Below, piece after piece: positions 41,314-48,509 of a DNA stretch of 64,000 nt (position 1 is its first letter; every line of letters starts with the position of its first letter). Where the stretch lies: the NCBI GenBank assembly GCA_964551735.1, contig CAZKEF010000009.1:103895-167894 (forward strand), given 5' to 3'. This stretch comes from DAOUAT01 sp964551735. GTDB lineage: Bacteria > Chloroflexota > Anaerolineae > CG2-30-64-16. A program made the translations under genes and the position numbers. The notes beneath the pieces are model-generated. The model was not told where the DNA came from and made no database searches. It saw only the letters and a list, made by a program, of their open reading frames with translations.

Positions 41314-43257
41314 ATGCGTAAGTTGTATACCCTGCCTGCCCTGTTGGTGGTCGTGGCGCTGATCCTCGGCGCCTGCGCCGTGCCGACGCCGGAGGTCGTT
41401 ACGAAAGTTGAAACCCAGGTTGTGACGAAAGTCGAGACCCAGGTCGTGACACAAGTGGAGACCCAGGTCGTCGAGAAAGTCGTCGAAAAGGTTGTGACCC
41501 CGACCCCGGAACCGGCCAAGCCGGTTGATGCCAACACGCTGCCCCGCAACGAGACGCTGTATTTCAACGGTCAGCAGTGGAGCGCGGTGGTTGGCTGGAA
41601 TCCGTACTCCAACAGCAACAACAACGCCATGGCGATCGCACAGCAGGATAGTTCCCGCGTCATCATGTTCGAGACCCCGTACCTGTACAACATGCTCGAC
41701 GGCAAGGTGTATCCTCTGCTGGCAGACGGCCCGTTCACCTGGGACGACGGCATGACCGCGATCACCTTCAAGCTCAAACCCGCTGCCAAGTGGAGCGATG
41801 GCACCCCGGTGACCGCGACAGATGTTGCCTACACCTGGGCCACGCATATCAAGTACAGCACCCCCACCGGAGCGGCGAACCAGGACTACATCGATACCAT
41901 CGAGGCCAAGGATGACCAAACCGTTGTGATCAAGGCCAAGCTGGGCGCGGACGGCAAGGCGGTCAATCCGCTGCTCGTCAACGCCTACGTCAGCACCAAC
42001 TACGTCGTCCAGAAGGCCTGGACGGAAAAGCTGGAAGCCCGCGCAGGCGGCGACGCCACCAAGCTGATGGCTGATCCTGCGGAAGACGTCGTCTACTCCG
42101 GCCCTTACGGCAAGTTCTTCTCCGACGATACAAAGGTTGTCTACGTGCGCAGTGACAACTACTGGGGTAAGGATCCCAGCATGTGGGGCAAGCTGCCGGC
42201 GCCGAAATATCTGGCGCATGCGATCTACAAGGACAACGCGGCCGGCTCCGTGGCCCTGGCGCAGGGCGAAGTGGATGTCAGCCAGCAGTTCAACTCCAAC
42301 GTCCAGATCCTGTGGGAGAGCTACGGCCTGCCCATCTCCACCTACCTGCCCGAGCCGCCCTACGGCATCGGCGCCAGCCTCCCGACCGCGTTCTACAACC
42401 TGAAGTCCTACGGGTTGGATCAGCTCGCAGTCCGCAAGGCCATCGCTATGGCGGTGGACTACCCCACCATCATCGCCAACGCCATGACCAACCAGTCGGC
42501 CACCTTCGACCAGGTGCCGCGCTCGCTAATGAACCCGACACCGGGTGAGCAAGCCCTGTACGACCGCGAGGCCGTCAAGGACTTGCAGTGGGCCGGCAAC
42601 GACATCGAAGGCGCCAAGAAGCTGCTCGACGACGCCGGCATCGTGGACGCCGATGGCGACGGCTGGCGCGAGTACAACGGCAAGAAGCTCAGCTATGTGG
42701 CGACCTGCCCTAACGGCTGGTCCGACTGGCAGGCGGCGATCGAGGTGGTGGCGGCCGCCGGCAAGAAGATCGGCATTGACATCACGACCAACTACCCCGA
42801 GTGGGGCGTATACCAGACCGTCGTGACCAAGTCCGACTCCCCGCTGCCCGAAGGCTATGACATCTTCATGATGTGGAGCGACGGCGCCGGCCCGACGCAG
42901 CCGTGGGGCCGCGTCCGCAAGCTGCTGAGTTCCGAATTCGTCGGCATGGCCAGCAACTGGAACGGCAACTGGGGCCAGTACTCGAACCCCGAGGCCGACA
43001 AGCTGATCAAGGCCATCCCCGGCATGACCGATGAGGCCGAGTTGAAGGCAGCCTACACAGAGTTGGTCAAGCTCTACCTGACCGACATCCCGTCCTTCAC
43101 GCTCATGTACCGGCCGCAGTCGTTCCATACTGTGAACGAAAGCGTTTGGACAGGCTTCCCGCACGAGGGTGATGGCACCAACCCGCCCGTGCCCCCGCTC
43201 AACCTCACCGACGGTTGGAGCATCGCAGGGCTCTATAACCTGACGCTGGTGAAGTAA
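41314..43257 (+). CDS. ABC transporter substrate-binding lipoprotein, family 5 (oligosaccharide/oligopeptide)
   Basis: Surface-anchored solute-binding protein of 647 residues. The signal peptide ends in the lipobox LGAC with Cys21. A linker with five VETQVV-like repeats (about 25-62) holds the protein away from the membrane. The SBP_bac_5 domain includes TPEP-linker end, FKLKPAAKWSDGTPVTATDVAYTW, GEVDVSQQFNSNVQ and LDDAGIVDADGDGWREYNGKKLSY. The cluster around it (YdjC deacetylase, GH94) suggests beta-linked oligosaccharides rather than peptides. AAAGGAGAG precedes the start. Confidence 0.93.
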   Translation: MRKLYTLPALLVVVALILGACAVPTPEVVTKVETQVVTKVETQVVTQVETQVVEKVVEKVVTPTPEPAKPVDANTLPRNETLYFNGQQWSAVVGWNPYSNSNNNAMAIAQQDSSRVIMFETPYLYNMLDGKVYPLLADGPFTWDDGMTAITFKLKPAAKWSDGTPVTATDVAYTWATHIKYSTPTGAANQDYIDTIEAKDDQTVVIKAKLGADGKAVNPLLVNAYVSTNYVVQKAWTEKLEARAGGDATKLMADPAEDVVYSGPYGKFFSDDTKVVYVRSDNYWGKDPSMWGKLPAPKYLAHAIYKDNAAGSVALAQGEVDVSQQFNSNVQILWESYGLPISTYLPEPPYGIGASLPTAFYNLKSYGLDQLAVRKAIAMAVDYPTIIANAMTNQSATFDQVPRSLMNPTPGEQALYDREAVKDLQWAGNDIEGAKKLLDDAGIVDADGDGWREYNGKKLSYVATCPNGWSDWQAAIEVVAAAGKKIGIDITTNYPEWGVYQTVVTKSDSPLPEGYDIFMMWSDGAGPTQPWGRVRKLLSSEFVGMASNWNGNWGQYSNPEADKLIKAIPGMTDEAELKAAYTELVKLYLTDIPSFTLMYRPQSFHTVNESVWTGFPHEGDGTNPPVPPLNLTDGWSIAGLYNLTLVK

Positions 43258-43269
43258 ACCGTAAAGTAG

Positions 43270-43313
43270 CACAATCCGCCATGTCTCCGCACCCCGAGGC
43301 ATGGCGGATTGTG
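43270..43313 (+). terminator. Intercistronic stem-loop after the binding-protein gene
   Basis: A 14-bp perfect stem (CACAATCCGCCATG and complement) with a 16-nt loop starts 13 nt after the stop codon. No U-run follows. In analogous operons such elements stabilise the binding-protein message and limit transcription into the permease genes. Confidence 0.7.
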
Positions 43314-43425
43314 GCATATGGCATCATAAGAGTCGTTCTGAACGGGTCTACCCCTGACCTCTCGCTGCGGCATGAATCCAGCGAAGAGTCTCCTCTCCTG
43401 CACATCAAGCACAGGAGGTGCTGCA

Positions 43426-44430
43426 TTGAAAGGGTACCGGAAGTATTTCCTCAACAAGCTGGGCTGGTTCGCGATTACCTTCGTTTTCGCCTTCCTGTTG
43501 AATTTCATCCTGCCGCGGCTGATGCCCGGAGACCCTGTGGCTGCCATCGTCGCCCGGCAGGCTCAGGGCATGAGCAATGCGACGGGGGTCCAGGCCATCT
43601 ACCAGCAGTACACGGAGCTGTTCGCCACCAACAAGCCCTTGCTGGAGCAGTTCTTCATCTATGTGAGAAACGTGTTGCGTGGGGATTTCGGATTCTCGTT
43701 CAGCCAATATCCCCGAACCGTCACGGATGTTCTTTCGTCTTCCATCTGGTGGACGATTGCGCTACAGTTCCCGGCGATCATCGTCGGTTGGCTTATCGGC
43801 AACACGCTCGGCGCGCTGGCGGCTTACATCAAAGGCGGCTTTGACAAGGTCCTGATGCCGGTCTCCATCTTTGTCAGCAACTTCCCGGCCTTTGGTATGG
43901 CGATCATCTTGATGGTCGTCTTCGCGGTCCGCCTGAAATGGTTCCCAACCTCGGGCGGTTACGCCTTCGACATGATTCCCAACGCCAGTTGGAAGTTCAT
44001 CTGGTCGGCGATTGTCCACTATCAATTGCCGTTCTGGTCAATCGTTTTGATCGCGATCGGCGGCCAGGCCATCGGCATGCGCTCCATGTCCATCTATGAG
44101 CTCAACGCAGACTACGTGAAGTACAGCCGCTTCATGGGCATCAAGGACCGCAAAATCGTCGGCTACGTGTTCCGGAATGCCATGTTGCCGCAGATCACCG
44201 GCCTGGCGCTCGCGATCGGCACTATGGTCGGCGGCGCACTGATTGCGGAGATCATCTTCTCCTATCCGGGTCTCGGCACCACGTTGCTGAGCGCCATCAT
44301 GGGGCAGGATTACCCGCTGATCTCGTTCGCGACGTTGATCATCACCGTGATGGTGTTGATTGCGACCTTCATGCTCGAGATCCTGTACGGCTTCATTGAC
44401 CCGCGCATCAAGGCGACGCAGGCGGATTAA
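43426..44430 (+). CDS. ABC transporter permease (DppB-like)
   Basis: Inner-membrane permease of 334 residues with about six hydrophobic helices: WFAITFVFAFLLNFILPRLMPGDPV opens the protein as in DppB/OppB, and the cytoplasmic coupling motif is seen in RFMGIKDRKIVGYVFRNAMLPQITGLALAIG. The TTG at 43426 is chosen as start since AGGAGG lies 7 nt before it and it begins LKGYRKYFLNKLGW; an ATG 54 nt upstream adds residues with no family match. It pairs with the second permease 15 nt downstream. Confidence 0.93.
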   Translation: MKGYRKYFLNKLGWFAITFVFAFLLNFILPRLMPGDPVAAIVARQAQGMSNATGVQAIYQQYTELFATNKPLLEQFFIYVRNVLRGDFGFSFSQYPRTVTDVLSSSIWWTIALQFPAIIVGWLIGNTLGALAAYIKGGFDKVLMPVSIFVSNFPAFGMAIILMVVFAVRLKWFPTSGGYAFDMIPNASWKFIWSAIVHYQLPFWSIVLIAIGGQAIGMRSMSIYELNADYVKYSRFMGIKDRKIVGYVFRNAMLPQITGLALAIGTMVGGALIAEIIFSYPGLGTTLLSAIMGQDYPLISFATLIITVMVLIATFMLEILYGFIDPRIKATQAD

Positions 44431-44444
44431 GGAGAGATGCCGTT

Positions 44445-45695
44445 ATGCAACATACGCTCCGACAGGTTTTTCGCTCCGGTAAATTCGTGGTCGGGTTCTC
44501 CATTTTCGTGGCGATCCTGCTGGTCGTGCTCATTTATCCGTTGATCATCACGCATCCGCCGCTACAGATCATCGGCCAGGGCACCTTCTTCCCACCCGGG
44601 ATCTACGTGAGCGCGTACGACAGCGTCAATGCCCCCACGACATACACGCTGAACCTGGATGACGCCGCTGCCAGGCGCGTCGCCAGCAAGCTGAAAGCGG
44701 AGGATCGCCTCGCCATCAAGGAATGGCTCGTGGCGTTCGGGATCCCTGAAGATGAGATTGACACCGAGGACACCGCCAAGCTGTTGGGCCAGTGGACGAG
44801 CAATTACGACCCCAAGGCGAATATCCCCGGCATGACGAATGCCAGGCGCAATTACTTCACCCGGCTCAACACTTCGCTCCAAGGTCTCCTGTCAACAGAG
44901 GGGGCCATCATCGCGAAGAAAGCGGATACGGGCGCCCTGGAACAGAGCGCGGTCGTCAAGCAGACGGACTATGTGAATGTTAGCGAAGTCGCCAACGTCC
45001 GGTTTCTGCCGTTGGGAACCGACAACTTCGGCCGGGACGTGCTGACGCAACTGGTGAAGGCCGCGGGTGTATCCCTGCAGATCGGCATTGTCGCAGGCCT
45101 CATCGCAACCCTCATCGGTTTGACCCTGGGATTGCTGGCGGGCTATGTCGGCGGCCTGACGGATGACCTGATCGTGTTCATCACCAATCTCTTCACTGTC
45201 ATCCCCTCTTTGATATTGTTGATCCTGATCTCATTCAGCATCGGCCAGGATAAACGCGGCCCGTTTGTCATCGCGACGGTGATCGGGTTGACCGCCTGGC
45301 CGTGGACAGCCAGGTCCGTGCGGGCGCAGGTGATCTCGCTGCGCAATCGCGACCATGTCAACCTGTCCAAGCTGTCCGGGCACTCGATCCCCCACATCAT
45401 CCTGACCGACATCCTGCCTTACGTCGCTTCCTATGTGGTGATGGCGTTCATCCTGCAGATTTCTTCGGGCATCCTGGCGGAGGCCGGATTGTCGATCCTG
45501 GGGCTGGGGCCCAGGACGACCGAGGTGCCGACCTTGGGGCTGATGATGAACTGGGCGAATATCTACCAGGCGCATATCCTGGGCAAATGGTGGGCGTATT
45601 TGCCGGTGCTTGTCACCATCGCGCTGATCACGTTCTCGATGAACCTGATGAACACGGGGCTCGACCAGATATTCAACCCCGCGCTGCGAGATTAA
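44445..45695 (+). CDS. ABC transporter permease (DppC-like) with large periplasmic insertion
   Basis: Permease of 416 residues, longer than the usual 280-300. After the first helix (FVVGFSIFVAILLVVLIYPLII) comes a soluble, probably periplasmic insertion of about 130 residues. Then FLPLGTDNFGRDVLTQLVKA, the conserved start of the DppC core, and about five further helices with the coupling region LRNRDHVNLSKLSGHSIPHIIL and EAGLSILGLG. This insertion is found in transporters of the cello-oligosaccharide type by my recollection, but I cannot check that here. AAGGAGAG precedes the ATG. Confidence 0.92.
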   Translation: MQHTLRQVFRSGKFVVGFSIFVAILLVVLIYPLIITHPPLQIIGQGTFFPPGIYVSAYDSVNAPTTYTLNLDDAAARRVASKLKAEDRLAIKEWLVAFGIPEDEIDTEDTAKLLGQWTSNYDPKANIPGMTNARRNYFTRLNTSLQGLLSTEGAIIAKKADTGALEQSAVVKQTDYVNVSEVANVRFLPLGTDNFGRDVLTQLVKAAGVSLQIGIVAGLIATLIGLTLGLLAGYVGGLTDDLIVFITNLFTVIPSLILLILISFSIGQDKRGPFVIATVIGLTAWPWTARSVRAQVISLRNRDHVNLSKLSGHSIPHIILTDILPYVASYVVMAFILQISSGILAEAGLSILGLGPRTTEVPTLGLMMNWANIYQAHILGKWWAYLPVLVTIALITFSMNLMNTGLDQIFNPALRD

Positions 45696-45726
45696 GAAAC
45701 CAGGTTTCTGGCAGAAACCTGGTTTC
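45696..45726 (+). repeat. Palindromic GAAACCAGGTTTCT repeat between permease and ATPase genes
   Basis: Two 14-nt perfect arms around a 3-nt loop start at the base after the permease TAA stop. It would form a stable hairpin in the operon mRNA. The motif belongs to a kind of short palindromic repeat seen in many bacterial genomes. Confidence 0.8.
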
Positions 45727-45749
45727 TGCCGCCACGGAGGTTATTGAGT

Positions 45750-46760
45750 ATGGGAAACGTTGTGCTGGAAGTCCGGGAACTCACCACCAAATACATCACC
45801 CGGTTCCGGGAAGACGTCTACGCAGTGGACCACGTCTCTCTGAAGATCGAAGAGGGGAAATCGCTGGGCATTGCAGGCGAATCCGGCTGCGGCAAATCAA
45901 CCCTGGCCCTCAGCCTGATGGGGTACTATTTCCCGCCGTTGCACTACACCAGCGGCGAGATCATCATTGGCGGCCGCAACATCTCTGGCATGAAGCCCGA
46001 TGACGTGCGCAAAACGATCTTGGGGACGGAGATCGCCTACATCCCCCAGGCCGCGATGAACGCGCTCAACCCTACCCGCAAAATCATCAACTTCATCGAA
46101 GATGTCATCCTGGCGCATGACCCGACCGAAAACAAAAAGAACATCTATGACCTGGCCCGGGCCAGTTTTGAAACCCTGGGGCTGCCGGCCGAGGTGCTGC
46201 ATAAATACCCTGTTGAGCTGTCGGGCGGCATGAAACAGCGCACGGTGATCGCCTGCTCAGTAATCCTGCGGCCCAAGGTGCTGATCGCCGATGAGCCTTC
46301 CTCCGCGCTCGATGTCACTTCGCAAAAGATGGTCATCAAGATGCTCAAGGGGTTGATGGATACCGGCTTCATCAAAGCCATGATCTTCATCACCCACGAG
46401 CTCCCCCTGCTGTACAACGTCACCGACGATATCATGGTGATGTACGCCGGGCAGATCGTGGAGAAGGCCTCGGCCAAACAAGCCGTCTTTGACCCACTCC
46501 ATCCGTATTCCAAGGGTCTCATGGGCTCGATTATCGTGCCCGAAAGCGGCCTGCGCGAGGTCAAGCTGACGGCGATCCCGGGGGTGCCGCCCAATCTGAA
46601 GAAACCGCCGGAGGGCTGCCGGTTCGCCGAGCGCTGCAAGTACGTTCGAGCGGAGTGCAAGGTGACTTCTGTCCCGCTCTACGATGCGGGTGATGGGCGC
46701 ACGTACCGCTGCATCCTATCGGAAAGGGTATTGAGGGAGGCTTATGAGCATGGCCAGTGA
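45750..46760 (+). CDS. ABC transporter ATP-binding protein (DppD-like)
   Basis: Cytoplasmic ATPase subunit of 336 residues. Walker A is GESGCGKST near 44-52, the signature is LSGGMKQR, Walker B is VLIADEPSSALDV, and the switch His lies in IFITHEL. The C-terminal oligopeptide-transporter domain ends with the Cys-containing GCRFAERCKYVRAECK, which in this family often binds an iron-sulfur cluster. The ATG at 45750 is preferred, 9 nt after CGGAGG; a TTG 6 nt earlier is too close. It overlaps the next ATPase gene. Confidence 0.94.
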   Translation: MGNVVLEVRELTTKYITRFREDVYAVDHVSLKIEEGKSLGIAGESGCGKSTLALSLMGYYFPPLHYTSGEIIIGGRNISGMKPDDVRKTILGTEIAYIPQAAMNALNPTRKIINFIEDVILAHDPTENKKNIYDLARASFETLGLPAEVLHKYPVELSGGMKQRTVIACSVILRPKVLIADEPSSALDVTSQKMVIKMLKGLMDTGFIKAMIFITHELPLLYNVTDDIMVMYAGQIVEKASAKQAVFDPLHPYSKGLMGSIIVPESGLREVKLTAIPGVPPNLKKPPEGCRFAERCKYVRAECKVTSVPLYDAGDGRTYRCILSERVLREAYEHGQ

Positions 46761-47562
46761 AAAAAGCTCATGCCTGCGCGGCACAGGCGTTACCAAGATA
46801 TTCGGGGTTGGCCGCACCAGAACCCTTGCCGTGGATCATGTGGATTTCGATTTCCACGAGGGCGAAGTTATCTCGATCGTGGGCGAATCAGGCAGCGGGA
46901 AAACGACCCTGGCCAAGATGCTCTTGGGGCTCATCAATCCCACCGAGGGCGAGATCTACTTCCAAGGGCAAAAGCGCGATATCAGCTCGCATAAAAAAAG
47001 GCAGGAATACTGGAAGAACATCCAGGCGATCTTCCAGGATCCGTTCTCTTCGTACAACATCTTCAGCAAGATTGATACCGTGCTCCTGGACTGCATCCAC
47101 ATGCGCGGCGGCCGCGGGCTGCCGCGCGAGAAGAAGACCGAGCTAATGACTGAGGCGTGCAGCTTCGTCAATCTGAAGTTTGCTGAGCTGACCAACAAGT
47201 ACCCATTTGAGCTGTCGGGCGGGCAGATGCAGCGCTTGATGATCGCCCGTATCTTCCTGCTGAAGCCCAAGATCCTGCTGGCCGATGAACCGACCTCGAT
47301 GATTGATGCCTGCTCGCGCGCCACTATCCTGGACTATCTGATGGATCTGCGCAACAAAGCCGGGATGACGCTGATCTTCATCACCCACGACATTGGCCTG
47401 GCCTATTTTGTATCCGATACCGTCTACATTATGGAGCATGGAAGGTTCGTCGAAAGCGGATCCGCCGACGATGTGATCCTGCGGCCCAAGGAGGCCTACA
47501 CTCGGCGCTTGATCAGCGACGTGCCGAAGATCTATGAGGAATGGGACCTCTCAACCGTATAG
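46750..47562 (+). CDS. ABC transporter ATP-binding protein (DppF-like)
   Basis: Second ATPase subunit, 270 residues. Walker A GESGSGKTT, signature LSGGQMQRLMIAR, Walker B ILLADEPTSMIDA and switch His in LIFITHDIGLAYF are intact. It ends soon after the nucleotide-binding domain, without the Cys-rich extension of its partner. The start is either ATG 46744, 3 nt after GGGAGG, or ATG 46750, at better spacing. Both overlap the DppD-like gene, so the two are translated together. Confidence 0.93.
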   Translation: MASEKSSCLRGTGVTKIFGVGRTRTLAVDHVDFDFHEGEVISIVGESGSGKTTLAKMLLGLINPTEGEIYFQGQKRDISSHKKRQEYWKNIQAIFQDPFSSYNIFSKIDTVLLDCIHMRGGRGLPREKKTELMTEACSFVNLKFAELTNKYPFELSGGQMQRLMIARIFLLKPKILLADEPTSMIDACSRATILDYLMDLRNKAGMTLIFITHDIGLAYFVSDTVYIMEHGRFVESGSADDVILRPKEAYTRRLISDVPKIYEEWDLSTV

Positions 47563-48406
47563 CGTCACCAACCGGTTACTCGGATATCCGGCCGATGCCC
47601 GTCTCCTGATCATCAACGCCGATGATTTCGGGATGTGCCACGCTGTTAACGAAGCCATTGTTGGCGTATTGCAGGCGGGCATCGTCCGTTCCACCAGCCT
47701 GATGGTCCCGTGCCCCTGGTATTTGCACGCCGCGCGTTTCCTCGCCGATCATCCTGAAATACCCTTTGCCATTCACCTGACTGCCATTGGCGATGGGGTT
47801 GAATACCGTTGGCGACCGGTGACCGCCAGCGAAGTGGTGCGGTCCCTGGTTGATCCGGCGCGCTATTTCTACAGCTTCGACCACATGGCGGCGTTTCTGG
47901 CCCAGGTCAACCTGGCTGAACTGGAGCTCGAATTCAGGGCGCAGATCGAGATCGTACTGGCCGCGGGCCTTCGTCCCACGCACCTGGACTGGCATTCACT
48001 GCGTATCGCCGGTCGGCCAGATATCTTCGATGTAATGTTCGGGCTGGCACGAGATTACGGGTTAGCGTTGCGCGTTGCCTTCCGCGGCTGGGCCGCAAGC
48101 CTGCAAAGCCAGGGCTTCCCCACCAACGATTATGACCTCTTGGACAGCTACGGCCTGGGCTCGGCCAACAAAGCCGCCCGCTACGTTGAGCTTCTGCGCA
48201 GGCTACCCCCAGGGTTGAGCGAATGGGCGGTGCATCCCGGCCTCGACACGCCTGAGCTGTTGGCGATCGAGCCGGGCGAAGATCGCATCCGCCAGGCAGA
48301 TTACGATTTCCTGGTGTCTCAGCAGGCAAGAGATACTATCCGAAAAGAAGGCATCATCTTGCTGGATTATCGGGCCTTGCAGGCCATGTGGAAAGAAAAG
48401 CAGTAA
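47534..48406 (+). CDS. YdjC/ChbG family carbohydrate deacetylase
   Basis: Protein of 290 residues of the ChbG/HpnK family, which removes an acetyl group from chitooligosaccharides or related N-acetyl sugars in a metal-dependent way. ADDFGMCHAVNEAI holds the catalytic Asp and a metal ligand. FAIHLTAIGDG and THLDWHSLR carry further metal-binding His residues, and EWAVHPGLDTPE the last. It overlaps the ATPase gene by 29 nt, so it belongs to the transport operon. Its presence suggests the imported oligosaccharide may contain N-acetylated residues such as chitobiose. Confidence 0.9.
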   Translation: MRNGTSQPYSVTNRLLGYPADARLLIINADDFGMCHAVNEAIVGVLQAGIVRSTSLMVPCPWYLHAARFLADHPEIPFAIHLTAIGDGVEYRWRPVTASEVVRSLVDPARYFYSFDHMAAFLAQVNLAELELEFRAQIEIVLAAGLRPTHLDWHSLRIAGRPDIFDVMFGLARDYGLALRVAFRGWAASLQSQGFPTNDYDLLDSYGLGSANKAARYVELLRRLPPGLSEWAVHPGLDTPELLAIEPGEDRIRQADYDFLVSQQARDTIRKEGIILLDYRALQAMWKEKQ

Positions 48407-48412
48407 ACTCAG

Positions 48413-48440
48413 TGAAGCAGATGCTTCGCTCCTCGACATG
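48413..48440. repeat. AGCGAAGCATCTGC-type intergenic repeat
   Basis: Read on the minus strand, GAGGAGCGAAGCATCTGC matches the GAGCGAAGCGAAGCATCTGC repeat at 7691-7732. It lies in the deacetylase/GH94 spacer. Confidence 0.6.
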
Positions 48441-48509
48441 TTCTTACTGGGCGCATGCCGCCCGCGCGACATGGGTAACTCAGCATGGCATTCATTAGGA
48501 GAAGCCCTC

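Noticed and set aside
41314..43257. LacI-type operator-like sequence inside the binding-protein gene near 43,134
   Set aside because: A CGAAAGCGTTTG stretch resembles a half-matching operator but lies deep in coding sequence without a promoter, so chance is likelier.
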